The notes beneath the pieces were generated by a model. The model ran no database searches and was not told the DNA's origin. It saw only the letters and a program-made list of their open reading frames with translations. 64,000 nt of DNA, from assembly GCF_025699295.1 (NCBI RefSeq), contig NZ_JAILWB010000006.1, positions 1-64,000 on the forward strand, in the 5' to 3' direction. The DNA is from Hydrogenophaga sp. (lineage in GTDB: Bacteria; Pseudomonadota; Gammaproteobacteria; Burkholderiales; Burkholderiaceae_C). The stretch's first letter is position 1. The number at the start of each line of letters is the position of its first letter. Positions 30,201 to 39,578 of the stretch are shown in pieces. The position numbers and the translations under genes were made by a program.

Positions 30201-31226
30201 ATGCAGAGACGACACCTCATCGCTGGCGGCCTGGCCGCTGCCACGCTGCCTGGCTTCGCGTTCGCGCAGAACCTGGAGAAGCCCAAGGCCACCATCGCCG
30301 TGGGCGGCAAGAACCTGCTGTACTACCTGCCGCTGACCATTGCCGAGCAGCTGGGTTACTTCAAGGACGAGGGCCTGGACCTCACCATCGTCGACTTCGC
30401 GGGCGGCTCGCGCGCGCTGGCCGCCGTGGTCGGGGGCAGCGCCGACGTGGTCTCGGGCGCGTTCGAGCACACCATCAACATGCAGTTCAAGGGCCAGCCC
30501 ATGCGCGCCTTCGCGCTGCAGGGCCTGGCGCCGCAGATCGTGCTGGGCGTCAACCCCAAGACCATGGCGAACTTCAAGACCGTGGCCGACCTCAAGGGCA
30601 AGAAGATCGGCGTGACCGCCCCCGGCAGTTCGACCAACGTGATGGTGAACTTCGTGCTGGCCAAGGCCGGCCTCAAGCCGAGTGATGTGAGCATCGTCGG
30701 CGTGGGCGCGGGCAACGGCGCCGTGGCCGCGATGCGTTCGGGCCAGATCGACGCCATCAGCAACCTGGACCCCGTCATCACCCTGCTGGCGCGCTCGGGC
30801 GACCTGAAGATCGTCACCGACACGCGCATCGTCTCCGAGGCCGAGAAGGTGTTCGGCGGCCCGATGCCGGCCGGCTGCCTGTACGCGCCCCAGCCCTTTC
30901 TGGACAAGAACCCCAACACCGCGCAGGCCATGGCCAACGCCATCGTGCGCGCGAACAAGTGGATCCAGGCGGCCGGGCCGAGCGACATCATCAGCGCCGT
31001 GCCAGAGAGTTACCTGCTGGGCGACCGCGCGGTCTACATCGACGCTTTCATGGCCGCCAAGGGCGCACTCTCGCGGGACGGCATGTTCCCGGCCAAGGGC
31101 GCGGACACCGCCTTGCGCGCGCTGGCCAGCGTGGACGACAAGATCGCCGCGGCCAAGCTCGACCTGAACGCGGTCTACACCAACGCCTACGTCCAGAAGG
31201 CCAACGCAAAATACCCGAAAGGTTGA
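30201..31226 (+). CDS. ABC transporter substrate-binding protein (NitT/TauT, SsuA-like)
   Basis: A 341-aa periplasmic binding protein with signal MQRRHLIAGGLAAATLPGFAFAQ. The fold of the NMT1/SsuA group shows in YYLPLTIAEQLGYFKDEGLDLTIVDFAGG and AAVVGGSADVVSG (residues about 40-95). These proteins bind sulfonates, nitrate, pyrimidine precursors or similar small molecules. GAAGGAGA lies upstream of ATG 30201. It is the first gene of an operon with an ATPase and permease. Confidence 0.9.
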   Translation: MQRRHLIAGGLAAATLPGFAFAQNLEKPKATIAVGGKNLLYYLPLTIAEQLGYFKDEGLDLTIVDFAGGSRALAAVVGGSADVVSGAFEHTINMQFKGQPMRAFALQGLAPQIVLGVNPKTMANFKTVADLKGKKIGVTAPGSSTNVMVNFVLAKAGLKPSDVSIVGVGAGNGAVAAMRSGQIDAISNLDPVITLLARSGDLKIVTDTRIVSEAEKVFGGPMPAGCLYAPQPFLDKNPNTAQAMANAIVRANKWIQAAGPSDIISAVPESYLLGDRAVYIDAFMAAKGALSRDGMFPAKGADTALRALASVDDKIAAAKLDLNAVYTNAYVQKANAKYPKG

Positions 31227-31227
31227 C

Positions 31228-32043
31228 GTGACGAGTCCTGCGATCGACCTGCAGGGCGTGTCCTGCACCTTCATCAGCAAGGACGACCCCGGCCAGCGCT
31301 ACACCGCCGTGCGCGATGTGACGCTGACCGTGGGCGCGGGCGAGTTCGTCAGCGTGGTGGGGCCCACCGGCTGCGGCAAGAGCACGCTGCTCAACGTCGC
31401 GGCCGGCCTGCTCGCGCCCAGCACCGGAACAGTCAAGGTGTTCGGCGAGGCACTGCAAGGCATCAACACGCGCGCGGGCTACATGTTCCAGACCGAAAGC
31501 CTGATGCCCTGGCGCACCGCGCTGGGCAACGTGATGGCAGGCCTGTCGTTCCGTGGCGCGCCCGAAGGCGAGGCGCGCGCGCAGGCCGAGGACTGGCTGC
31601 GCCGCGTGGGCCTGGGCGGTTTTGGCGACCGCTACCCGCACCAGATGAGCGGCGGCATGCGCAAGCGCGCCAGCCTGGCGCAGACCCTGGTCCTCGACCC
31701 CGACATCATCCTGATGGACGAGCCCTTCTCAGCGCTCGACATCCAGACCCGCCAGCTGATGGAGAACGAGGTGCTCGACCTCTGGGCGGCGAAGAAGAAG
31801 GCGGTGCTGTTCATCACGCACGACCTGGACGAAGCCATTGCCATGAGCGACCGCGTGGTGGTGCTCAGCGCGGGGCCGGCCAGCCACCCGATCGGCGAGT
31901 TCGCCATCGACATCCCGCGCCCGCGCGACGTGGCCGAGATCAAGACCACGGCCCGCTTCGTCGAGCTGCACGCCGCCATCTGGGCGGTGATGCGCGAGGA
32001 AGTGCTCAAGGGCTATGAACAGCAGTTGAAGAAAGTCGCGTGA
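31228..32043 (+). CDS. ABC transporter ATP-binding protein (NitT/TauT type)
   Basis: A 271-aa ATPase with Walker A GPTGCGKST (near residue 45), signature SGGMRKRASLA (about 141) and Walker B IILMDEPF (about 160). It begins 1 nt after the binding-protein gene and its stop overlaps the permease start. It powers import together with the 32040-32876 permease. Confidence 0.92.
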   Translation: MTSPAIDLQGVSCTFISKDDPGQRYTAVRDVTLTVGAGEFVSVVGPTGCGKSTLLNVAAGLLAPSTGTVKVFGEALQGINTRAGYMFQTESLMPWRTALGNVMAGLSFRGAPEGEARAQAEDWLRRVGLGGFGDRYPHQMSGGMRKRASLAQTLVLDPDIILMDEPFSALDIQTRQLMENEVLDLWAAKKKAVLFITHDLDEAIAMSDRVVVLSAGPASHPIGEFAIDIPRPRDVAEIKTTARFVELHAAIWAVMREEVLKGYEQQLKKVA

Positions 32044-32876
32044 CGGCCATGTGGAACCTCATCAAACCGCAGCCGAAGACGCTGCGCCTGTGGCAACTGG
32101 GCCTGCTGGTCGCGCTCATCGTGTTCTGGTACGCCATGACCACGCCGGGGCTGATACCGCCCTTCATGTTTGACAACGACCGCCAGGCCGCCTTCTTCTT
32201 CGGCGAGCCGGTGCGCGTGGCCGAACGCATCTGGACCTGGTTCGTCACCGACGCCGACATCTACAGGCACCTGGGCGTGACGCTGACCGAGACCGTGCTG
32301 GCCTTTGCCATCGGCGCCATCGGAGGCCTGGGCGGTGGGCTGTGGCTCGCGCTCTCGCCCATGGCCTCGGCCATCCTGGAGCCCTACATCAAGGCCATGA
32401 ACTCGATGCCGCGCATCATCCTGGCGCCGATCTTCGCTGTCTGGTTCGGGCTGGGCATCGCGAGCAAGGTGGCGCTGGGCGTGACGCTGGTGTTCTTCAT
32501 CGTGTTCTTCAACGTCTACCAGGGCGTGAAGGAAGTCAGCCCGGTCGTCCTGGCCAACGCCCGCATGCTGGGCGCGAGCCAGCGTCAGTTGTTGCGCCAC
32601 GTCTACCTGCCCAGCGCGACCAGCTGGGTGTTCAGCTCGCTGCACACCTCCGTCGGCCTGGCTTTCGTCGGCGCGGTGGTGGGCGAGTACCTGGGCTCCA
32701 GCCAGGGCGTGGGCTACCTCATCCTGCAGGCCGAGGGCAGCTTCGACATCAACACCGTGATGGCCGGCATCGTGGTGCTGACCGCGTTCGCGCTGGCGCT
32801 GGACGCGGCGGTCGGCCGCATCGAGAAGCGGCTGATGAAGTGGCAACCCAAGGTGGGCGAGACGGAGAAACTCTGA
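32040..32876 (+). CDS. ABC transporter permease (NitT/TauT, SsuC-like)
   Basis: A 278-aa inner-membrane permease with six hydrophobic segments. The coupling loop EVSPVVLANARMLGASQRQLLRHVYLPSA near residue 170 is the EAA motif. GTG 32040 overlaps the ATPase stop; ATG 32049 is an alternative. It completes the three-gene importer. Confidence 0.92.
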   Translation: MTAMWNLIKPQPKTLRLWQLGLLVALIVFWYAMTTPGLIPPFMFDNDRQAAFFFGEPVRVAERIWTWFVTDADIYRHLGVTLTETVLAFAIGAIGGLGGGLWLALSPMASAILEPYIKAMNSMPRIILAPIFAVWFGLGIASKVALGVTLVFFIVFFNVYQGVKEVSPVVLANARMLGASQRQLLRHVYLPSATSWVFSSLHTSVGLAFVGAVVGEYLGSSQGVGYLILQAEGSFDINTVMAGIVVLTAFALALDAAVGRIEKRLMKWQPKVGETEKL

Positions 32877-32888
32877 AACGCTCCGGCG

Positions 32889-32963
32889 TCAACCCAGGCC
32901 GAAGAAGCTCAGGACGAAGCCCACCACGACGATCAGGCCGACGACATAGATGATGGTGTTCAT
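32889..32963 (-). CDS. 24-aa hydrophobic membrane peptide
   Basis: A very short gene starting ATG 32963 with a strong AAGGAG site 7 nt upstream and stopping at TGA 32889. The peptide begins MNTIIYVVGLIVVV and ends SFFGLG: a single membrane segment with almost no soluble part. From memory, near-identical peptides beginning MNTIIY and ending in FFGL are scattered through proteobacteria, which supports a real gene of unknown function. It faces the convergent ABC permease with a 12-nt gap. Confidence 0.7.
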   Translation of the reverse strand: MNTIIYVVGLIVVVGFVLSFFGLG

Positions 32964-33070
32964 GACGGTGCTCCTTGTGTGCGCATGCACCCATCGTAGG
33001 GTCGCCCGGGCCGGCCGGCGTGTAGGCCATCGCGCCGAAGCGCTGTAGGACGCCGGCGACCTTGCCGCGC

Positions 33071-33331
33071 TCAGGTGGGGGGCAAGGTCCTGCCTCGCCA
33101 GTGGCGAACGGTGAACGGAAACACCGGGTTGTGGTCCTTGACCGAGAGGGCGGCGTCGGGCGTGGAGCCCAGGTCGCCCCACGCGCGTGCGCCACCCCAG
33201 TAGCGAAAGCCGTGCTGGAGCACGCTGTGACTCACGCCAGGAATGCCCAGGCCGGTCGTTTCATAAACGCCCTCGCGGGCCGGGGTGCCATTGGCATCAA
33301 CAGTGAACCAGGGCGTGAAATCGGTGGACAT
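33071..33331 (-). CDS. hypothetical protein, 86 aa
   Basis: An 86-aa soluble protein with many aromatic and glycine residues ([32 protein letters not shown]). It has no signal or membrane segment. The W-F...G-VYE start recalls small proteins of unknown role in Comamonadaceae. The ATG at 33331 is the only reasonable start. It is 107 nt upstream of the 24-aa peptide gene on the same strand, so they could share a promoter. Confidence 0.6.
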   Translation of the reverse strand: MSTDFTPWFTVDANGTPAREGVYETTGLGIPGVSHSVLQHGFRYWGGARAWGDLGSTPDAALSVKDHNPVFPFTVRHWRGRTLPPT

Positions 33332-33433
33332 GGCATCGCCTCGCTAAACGAAGACATCAAGAATAGAGCGGACCCCATGAGACCACTGTGCGCTGGCGAA
33401 CACAAGCCGCCGCACGGACACCCCGCCGGGCGG

Positions 33434-34531
33434 TCAGGGCGCGAGACAGCGGCTGACGGCGGCTTCGTCCCAGTCGATGCCGGTGCCGGGCTCGTCCGCA
33501 ACGGCGGCCATGCCGTCGCGCGCCACCATGGGCCGGGCCAGGACCGGCGAGGCCCAGTCGACAAACTCGAGCCAGTGCCGCGTGGGCGTGGCAGCCATCA
33601 GGTGCACGCTGACCTCCGGGAACAGGTGGGTGGAGATCGGCATGCCCGCGGATTCCGCGAGCGCCGCGGCCTGCAGCCAGCCGCTGACGCCGCCGATCTT
33701 CATCGCATCGGGCATGCCGAAGTCCGACGCGCCGGCACCGAGGCTGGCGGCCATCTCGCCCGGGCCCCACCAGTTCTCGCCGATCTGTATCGGACACCGG
33801 GACGCGGCCCGAACCCGGGCATGCCCCGCGTAGTCGTGCGCCAGGCAGGGCTCCTCGATCCAGTACAGGCCCTCGTCGGCCAGCGCCCGCACGCGACGCT
33901 CGGCCTCGGGCACGGGCAACGCCTGGTTGTAGTCCGACATGAGATGCACCCCGTCGCCGATGGCGGCCCTGACGGCCCTGACGACCGCGAGGTCCGTGGC
34001 CAGGTCCGGGTAGCCCAGGCGCACCTTGATCGCCTTGAAGCCCGCGGCGACCAGCGACTCGGCCTCGGCGGGGGCGGCCTGCGCACCGATCAGCCCGAGG
34101 CCGCAGCTGTTGTAGGCCTGAACCGCCACGGGAGCGGCGCCCAGGAGGCGCGCCAGCGGCAGCCCCGCGCACCGTGCCAGCGCGTCCCACGCCGCCATGT
34201 CGATGCCGGCCAGCGCCATGCCCACCACGCCCGTCGTGCCCAGCAGCCGGAACCGGGCGTGCAGCAGGCGGTTGATGTCCAGCGGCGCCAGGACCAGGCC
34301 GCGAAGCACGGCATCGAGGTTGCCCAGAAGCTCGCACACGGGCTTGAGGACGAGCGGGGTGTAGCAGAACAGGTAGGTGCGCCCGGTCACTCCTTCTTCG
34401 GTGTGAAGGTCGATCAGCGCCAGGGGTGCCGTGCGGATGGTGCCGCTGCTGGTTTGCAGCGGCAAGCGCATCGGCACCTGCACCGCGCGCACGTGCAGAC
34501 CGCGGATGGTGAGCCGGGGAGAAGCGCTCAT
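33434..34531 (-). CDS. enolase-superfamily enzyme, mandelate racemase subgroup
   Basis: A 365-aa barrel enzyme. It has an N-terminal capping domain, KVRLGYP (base on strand 2), SDYNQAL, WIEEPC and IGENWW (metal-binding Asp, Glu, Glu on strands 3-5), DAMKIGGV (Asp of the Asp-His dyad) and STHLFPEVS (His). This is the mandelate racemase layout: metal-assisted proton removal alpha to a carboxylate. Many members are acid-sugar dehydratases or racemases; the substrate cannot be fixed. No transporter lies beside it. Confidence 0.88.
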   Translation of the reverse strand: MSASPRLTIRGLHVRAVQVPMRLPLQTSSGTIRTAPLALIDLHTEEGVTGRTYLFCYTPLVLKPVCELLGNLDAVLRGLVLAPLDINRLLHARFRLLGTTGVVGMALAGIDMAAWDALARCAGLPLARLLGAAPVAVQAYNSCGLGLIGAQAAPAEAESLVAAGFKAIKVRLGYPDLATDLAVVRAVRAAIGDGVHLMSDYNQALPVPEAERRVRALADEGLYWIEEPCLAHDYAGHARVRAASRCPIQIGENWWGPGEMAASLGAGASDFGMPDAMKIGGVSGWLQAAALAESAGMPISTHLFPEVSVHLMAATPTRHWLEFVDWASPVLARPMVARDGMAAVADEPGTGIDWDEAAVSRCLAP

Positions 34532-34681
34532 GTTGAACCCCCAAGGGCAGACAGGACGAAGTGGGTTGCGATGATGCGCTCACCCGATGGCGTGGACAAG
34601 CCCCACCTTGCGAACGACCGTGCCCACCTGTGGCAGAGTCCCTGTTGCCCGACAAACCTCATGCGCAAGGGAGACCACCGA

Positions 34682-35014
34682 TTGAATGCCTGGATGATGC
34701 TCGGACTGGCCATCGTGGCCGAAGTGATCGGCACCACCGCCCTGAAGGCGAGCGAAAACTTCACGCGCCTCATGCCTTCACTGATCGTGGTGGTGGGCTA
34801 TGGCGTGGCGTTCTACTGCCTCTCGCTGGTGCTCAAAAGCATCCCGGTGGGCGTGGCCTACGCCATCTGGTCGGGCCTGGGCATCGTGCTCATCACACTG
34901 GTGGCCTACCTGGTCTATGGCCAGCACATCGACCTGGCCGGCCTGATCGGCATGGGCCTGATCATCGCCGGGGTGGTAGTGCTCAACGTGTTCTCGAAGA
35001 GCAGCGTGCACTGA
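34682..35014 (+). CDS. SMR-family multidrug/quaternary-ammonium exporter
   Basis: A 110-aa protein with four membrane segments, like EmrE (110 aa). The start is taken as TTG 34682: AGGGAGA lies about 8 nt upstream and this start puts the essential glutamate of AIVAEVIGT exactly at position 14, as in EmrE. ATG codons at 34694 and 34697 would shorten helix 1. [15 protein letters not shown] near residue 57 is the family signature. It exports cationic compounds with proton exchange as a dimer. Confidence 0.92.
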   Translation: MNAWMMLGLAIVAEVIGTTALKASENFTRLMPSLIVVVGYGVAFYCLSLVLKSIPVGVAYAIWSGLGIVLITLVAYLVYGQHIDLAGLIGMGLIIAGVVVLNVFSKSSVH

Positions 35015-35029
35015 CTCGCGGGCAGCCGC

Positions 35030-35299
35030 TCAACCTCGTCCCGCGCGGCGTTCCTCGCGCAGCATGAAGAGATACAGCCCCTCGACCTTCTCACGCGCCC
35101 ACGGTGTCTTGCGCAGGAAGCGCAGGCTGGAGCCAATGCTCGGGTCGAGGTTGAAGCAGCGCACGGGAATGCGCTTGCCCAGGCCGTCCCAGCCGTAGTG
35201 CTCCACCAGCGCGGTGAGGATGGCCTCCAGCGTGAGGCCGTGCAGCGGATTCCTGGGCTGTGCCGGCGGGCCCGGCGCTGCGGCCTCGTCCGCGCTCAT
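35030..35299 (-). CDS. VF530-family (DUF2132) protein
   Basis: An 89-aa protein with the VF530 fold sequence [57 protein letters not shown]; members are small, DNA-binding by structural inference. A variable proline/alanine N-terminus precedes residue 17. It overlaps the gshB stop by 4 nt and is the last gene of the benE-gshB-VF530 run. Confidence 0.88.
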   Translation of the reverse strand: MSADEAAAPGPPAQPRNPLHGLTLEAILTALVEHYGWDGLGKRIPVRCFNLDPSIGSSLRFLRKTPWAREKVEGLYLFMLREERRAGRG

Positions 35300-36240
35300 G
35301 GCATGGCCGCTTCCAGGGCGTCGACGAACATCGCCGCCACGTCGAAGCCGGCCTGCTGCTGGATCTCCTGGAAGCAGGTCGGGCTGGTGACGTTGATCTC
35401 GGTCACCTTGTCGCCGATCATGTCCAGCCCCACCAGCAGCAGGCCGCGCGCGGCCAGCGTGGGCGCGATGGCTTCAGCCACCTGGCGGTCCGCGTCGCTC
35501 AGCGGCTGGGCCACGCCCTTGCCGCCGGCGGCCAGGTTGCCGCGCACCTCGCTGCCCTGCGGGATGCGCGCCAGCACGAAGGGCGCGACCTTGCCACCGA
35601 TGAGCAGCAGGCGCTTGTCACCCTGCACGATCTCGGGCAGGTAGCGCTGCACCATCACGCTGGTGGCACCGCCCTGGTTGAGCGTTTCGGTGATGGAACC
35701 CAGGTTCATGCCATCGGGACCGACACGGAAGATGCCCTTGCCGCCCATGCCGTCGAGCGGCTTGAGGATGATGTCCTTGTGTTCGGCGTGGAAGGCGCGC
35801 ACTGCCTCCGCCTGGCGCGTGACCAGCGTGGGCGGCGCGAACTTCGCGAACTCCATCAACGCAAGTTTTTCCGGGTGGTCGCGCAGCGCGCGCGGGCTGT
35901 TGAACACACGCGCGCCCTCGCGCTCGGCCTGCTCCAGCAGATGCGTAGCGTAGAAGAACTCGCTGTCGAAAGGCGGGTCCTTGCGCATGAGCACCGCATC
36001 GAAGCCATGCAGCGGTTCGCGGCCTTCGCGCGTGACGGTGAACCAGGTCTCCGCGTCGCCGGTGAGCGTGACGTGGCGCAGTTGCGCCGTCACGGGCTGG
36101 CCGCTCTGCCACTGCAGGTGCTGCGGCTCGCAGGCCGCCAGCGTGTGACCGCGCCGCTGCAGCTCGCGCATCATGGCGAAGGTGGTGTCCTTGTAGATCT
36201 TGAAGACTTCGAGCGGGTCGGCGACGACGAGGATGTTCAT
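35296..36240 (-). CDS. gshB: glutathione synthetase
   Basis: A 314-aa ATP-grasp ligase joining gamma-glutamylcysteine and glycine. Features: [23 protein letters not shown] at the start, [10 protein letters not shown] near residue 88, [13 protein letters not shown] near 155 (ATP-grasp lid), VQRYLPEI and [13 protein letters not shown] near 285 (metal and glycine site). ATG 36240 gives the standard N-terminus; an in-frame ATG at 36252 overlaps the benE stop. It completes the pathway begun by gshA at 39579-40871. Confidence 0.95.
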   Translation of the reverse strand: MNILVVADPLEVFKIYKDTTFAMMRELQRRGHTLAACEPQHLQWQSGQPVTAQLRHVTLTGDAETWFTVTREGREPLHGFDAVLMRKDPPFDSEFFYATHLLEQAEREGARVFNSPRALRDHPEKLALMEFAKFAPPTLVTRQAEAVRAFHAEHKDIILKPLDGMGGKGIFRVGPDGMNLGSITETLNQGGATSVMVQRYLPEIVQGDKRLLLIGGKVAPFVLARIPQGSEVRGNLAAGGKGVAQPLSDADRQVAEAIAPTLAARGLLLVGLDMIGDKVTEINVTSPTCFQEIQQQAGFDVAAMFVDALEAAMP

Positions 36241-36248
36241 CTGGCGAT

Positions 36249-37433
36249 TCATTTCTTGGGGCTGAGGGCGTACTGTTGCACAAAGAGCGCGGCGGCGCCG
36301 GCGACCACGCCCCAGAAGGCCGAGCCGATGCCGCCAATGACCACGCCGCTGAGCGTGACGAGAAAGGTGATGAGCGCGGCCTCGCGGTGCGTCTCGTCGC
36401 GCAGCGCGGCGTGCAGGCCGCCACCGATGCTGCCGAGCAGCGCGATGCCGGCGATCGCCAGCACGAGTTCCTTCGGAAAGGCGATGAGCAGGCCGGTGAT
36501 GGCCGCGCCGAACAGGCCGATCAGCACGTAGATGCCGCCACACACCACGGCTGCGGTGTAGCGCTTGCGCGGGTCGGCGTGTGCCTCGGGGCCCATGCAG
36601 ATGGCGGCGGTGATGGCGCTGAGGTTGAGTGCGAACGCGCCGAAAGGCGCGAGAAGCAGCGTGGCCACGCCGCTGAGCGTGATGATCCGGGAAATCGGCA
36701 TGTCGGTGTAGCCCGCCGCACGGATTGCCGCCACACCGGGCAGGTTCTGCGAGGCCATGGTGACCACGAACAGTGGCAGCGCCAGGCTGGTGAACGCGGC
36801 GATGCTGAAGGCCGGGGCGGTGAACACCGGCATGGCGAGTTCGAACGTCACCGCGGCACCGTTGAACTGGCCGCGCACGACCACGTAGATGATCGCCACC
36901 AGCAGCGTGAACGGCACCGCGTAGCGCGGCAGCAGGCGCCGGCCCAGCAGGTAGGCGAGCAGCATCAGCAGCACCAGCGGCAGTGCCGTCTGCGCGGCGG
37001 CAAAGGCCTGCAGCCCGAAGCGCGCGAGCACGCCGGCCAGCAGCGCGGCGGCGATCGCCATCGGTATGCGGTTCATCACCCGCTCGAACCAGCCGGTGGC
37101 GCCCGCCAGCACGATGAGCGCCGCACTGATCAGGAAGGCGCCCACGGCATCGGCCATGGTGAAGCCGCCCGCCAGACCGGCCGTGGCCAGCACCGCGGCA
37201 CCCGGCGTGCTCCAGGCAATCATGACCGGCTGGCGCAGCACCAGCGAGGGAATGGCCGAACACAGGCCCATGCCCAGGCCGAGCGCCCACATCCACGACG
37301 TGATCTGCGCCGGCGTGGCGCCAAAGGCCTGCGCGGCCTGGAAGACGATGGCCACCGAGCTGGTGAAGCCCACCAGCACGGCGACGAAGCCGGCCGTGGC
37401 GGCCGAGAGGTTCACATCACGGAAAAAAGACAT
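36249..37433 (-). CDS. benE: BenE-family benzoate/H+ symporter
   Basis: A 394-aa inner-membrane protein of the BenE/nucleobase transporter group with about 12 hydrophobic segments. Motifs are SWMWALGLGMGLCSAIPSL near residue 46, AWSTPGAAVLA near 74 and PLFVVTMASQNLPGVAAIR near 245. Classical BenE imports benzoate; no benzoate ring-cleavage genes are nearby, so the substrate is uncertain. It is separated from gshB by only 8 nt. Confidence 0.88.
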   Translation of the reverse strand: MSFFRDVNLSAATAGFVAVLVGFTSSVAIVFQAAQAFGATPAQITSWMWALGLGMGLCSAIPSLVLRQPVMIAWSTPGAAVLATAGLAGGFTMADAVGAFLISAALIVLAGATGWFERVMNRIPMAIAAALLAGVLARFGLQAFAAAQTALPLVLLMLLAYLLGRRLLPRYAVPFTLLVAIIYVVVRGQFNGAAVTFELAMPVFTAPAFSIAAFTSLALPLFVVTMASQNLPGVAAIRAAGYTDMPISRIITLSGVATLLLAPFGAFALNLSAITAAICMGPEAHADPRKRYTAAVVCGGIYVLIGLFGAAITGLLIAFPKELVLAIAGIALLGSIGGGLHAALRDETHREAALITFLVTLSGVVIGGIGSAFWGVVAGAAALFVQQYALSPKK

Positions 37434-37496
37434 CGCGCGATTGTGAAGGCACTGGAATCTCCCCTCACTGCCTACGGAGGCGCAGCGTGGGGGCAC

Positions 37497-37577
37497 AACG
37501 ATTCCGCGCCGGGCCGCCCCAAGCGGAATCAGCCCCCTCGGGGGGCAGCGACCCGCGCAGCGGCGGAGCGTGGGGGC
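37497..37577. repeat. Comamonadaceae-type intergenic repeat with hairpin
   Basis: Downstream of kup lies a GC-rich block with AGCCCCCTCGGGGGGC and AGCGGCGGAGCGTGGGGGC. I recognise this as a dispersed intergenic repeat of Comamonadaceae genomes (from memory). A partial relative (GGCGCAGCGTGGGGGC) stands 60 bp away at about 37479-37494. The CCCCC/GGGGG hairpin may act as a transcription stop after kup. Confidence 0.6.
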
Positions 37578-39446
37578 CTAAATTTCGACCTTCGAGCCCA
37601 GCTCGATCACCGCGTTGCTCGGCAGGTTGAGGAACTCCGCGGCCGCGCTGGCGTTGTGGTGCATCTGGGCGAACAGCTTCTCGCGCCAGGGCGCCATGCC
37701 GCTGCTGATGGTGGGAACGACGACGTCGCGCGAGAGGAAATAGCTGGTCGTCATCGGGCTCACGTCGCAGCCGCGCCCGCGCAGGGGGCCCAGCGCCTCG
37801 GGCAGGTCCAGGTCGTTCTTGAAGCCGTAGTTCACCACCACCTGCCAGCAGTCGTGCCCCAGCGGCTCGATCTGCAGCCGCCGGTCCAGCCCGACCCACG
37901 GCACCTCGTGGGCACGCACGGTGACGAACAGGTTCTGCGCGTGCAGCACCTTGTTGTGCTTGAGGTTGTGCAGCATGGCGTTGGGCACGGTGCCGGTGTC
38001 GGCCGTAAGGAACACCGCCGTGCCATCGACCCGACCCGGTGGCGCGACGAACAGCGCGTCCAGGAAGCTGCCGAGCTCGATCGATTCGGTGTGCTGCTTC
38101 TCGGCCATCAGTTCCCGCCCCCGCTTCCAGGTCATCATGAGTGTGAACACCGCGCCGCCGATGACCAGCGGGAACCAGCCACCGGCAAACAGCTTGAGCA
38201 GGTTGGAGCTGAAGAAGGCGAGGTCGACCAGGAAAAAGAAGCCGGTGGCGGCGACGCACACCCACAGCGGGTACTTCCAGCTGTAGCGGATCACGAAGAA
38301 GGTGAGCACGGTGGTGATGAGCATGTCCAGCGTGACCGCGATGCCGTAGGCCGCGGCCAGGTTGCTGGAGGACTTGAACATCACCACCGCGAGCACGATG
38401 GCGGTGAACAGGCTCCAGTTCACGAACGGCATGTAGACCTGACCGGCATGCCGCACGCTGGTGTGCTGGATCTTCAGGCGCGGCAGGTAGCCGAGCTGGA
38501 TGGCCTGCTTGGTCACGCTGAAGGCGCCGGTGATGAGCGCCTGCGAGGCGATCACCGTGGCCATCGTGGCCAGCGCCACCAGCGGCAGCAGCATCCATTC
38601 GGGTGCCATGTTGAAGAACGGGTTCTTCACCGCCTCGGGCCGCGCCAGCAGCAGCGCGCCCTGGCCGAAGTAGTTCAGCGTGAGGCACGGCATCACGACC
38701 GCGAACCAGGCCAGGCGGATCGGCCGCTTGCCGAAGTGGCCCAGGTCGGCGTAGAGCGCCTCGGCGCCGGTGACGCACAGCACCACCGCCCCCAGGATGA
38801 TGAAGGTGGTACCCGGAAACTGCCACATGAAGCGCAGCGCGTGCAGGGGGCTGAGCGCGCCCAGGATCTCCGGGTGGTCCACGATCTGCGCCACACCCAG
38901 CGCAGCGATCGCCAGGAACCAGGTGAGCGTGATCGGGCCGAAGAAGCGGCCGATGCCGCTGGTGCCGCGCTTTTGCACCGCGAACAGCGCGAACAGCACC
39001 AGCAGCGTGATCGGCACCACGTAGTGCCGGAAGTGCGGCGAGATCACCTCCAGGCCTTCGACCGCCGAGAGCACGGAAATGGCCGGCGTGATCACACCGT
39101 CGCCATAGAACAGCGCGGTGCCGAAGATGCCGATGGCCAGCAGCGTGCGGCGCAGCGCCGGCTGGTCCTTCACGGCCGTGGAGGCCAGCGCGAGCATGGC
39201 GATCAGGCCGCCTTCGCCGTTGTTGTCGGCGCGCAGCACCAGCACCACGTACTTGAGCGAGACGATGACGGTCAGCGTCCAGAACAGGATGGACAGGATG
39301 CCGTAGACGTTCGCGTGGGTGAAGGGAACGTGGCCGGATCCGAAGACCTCCTTGACGGCGTACAGCACACTGGTGCCGATGTCGCCGTAGACCACGCCAA
39401 TGGCGCCCAGGGTGAGCGCCGCCAGTGGCGATTTGGTAGCTGACAC
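37578..39446 (-). CDS. kup: Kup-type potassium uptake protein
   Basis: A 622-aa inner-membrane K+/H+ symporter with about 12 hydrophobic segments and a cytosolic C-terminal third. The N-terminus [25 protein letters not shown] carries the family GDxGT motif; [18 protein letters not shown] near residue 70 and [21 protein letters not shown] near 115 are diagnostic. The start is GTG 39446, right after a strong hairpin, with no normal ribosome site between. It follows gshA. Confidence 0.95.
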   Translation of the reverse strand: MSATKSPLAALTLGAIGVVYGDIGTSVLYAVKEVFGSGHVPFTHANVYGILSILFWTLTVIVSLKYVVLVLRADNNGEGGLIAMLALASTAVKDQPALRRTLLAIGIFGTALFYGDGVITPAISVLSAVEGLEVISPHFRHYVVPITLLVLFALFAVQKRGTSGIGRFFGPITLTWFLAIAALGVAQIVDHPEILGALSPLHALRFMWQFPGTTFIILGAVVLCVTGAEALYADLGHFGKRPIRLAWFAVVMPCLTLNYFGQGALLLARPEAVKNPFFNMAPEWMLLPLVALATMATVIASQALITGAFSVTKQAIQLGYLPRLKIQHTSVRHAGQVYMPFVNWSLFTAIVLAVVMFKSSSNLAAAYGIAVTLDMLITTVLTFFVIRYSWKYPLWVCVAATGFFFLVDLAFFSSNLLKLFAGGWFPLVIGGAVFTLMMTWKRGRELMAEKQHTESIELGSFLDALFVAPPGRVDGTAVFLTADTGTVPNAMLHNLKHNKVLHAQNLFVTVRAHEVPWVGLDRRLQIEPLGHDCWQVVVNYGFKNDLDLPEALGPLRGRGCDVSPMTTSYFLSRDVVVPTISSGMAPWREKLFAQMHHNASAAAEFLNLPSNAVIELGSKVEI

Positions 39447-39452
39447 AAAACG

Positions 39453-39474
39453 ACCCGGGTCCGTGGACCCGGGT
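39453..39474 (-). terminator. perfect hairpin between gshA and the kup start
   Basis: ACCCGGGTCC (39453-39462) and GGACCCGGGT (39465-39474) form a perfect 10-bp inverted repeat. Read on the minus strand it is followed by CGTTTT and then the kup GTG. It looks like a gshA terminator squeezed against the kup start codon, so it may also control kup translation. Confidence 0.6.
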
Positions 39475-39578
39475 TTGCGTTGTCGGGGGACTGCAATTCT
39501 GCTCCCGGCTGCGGCGCCCTGTCAGCGAACCCGCTCTCTAAACCCCTGCCTTTGCCAGGAATGTTGCAGCGCAGCAAC

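Noticed and set aside
36276-39443. 1055-codon plus-strand frame through benE and kup
   Set aside because: Composition is histidine/arginine/glutamine-rich as expected for an antisense shadow; it covers two certain genes and the repeat between them.
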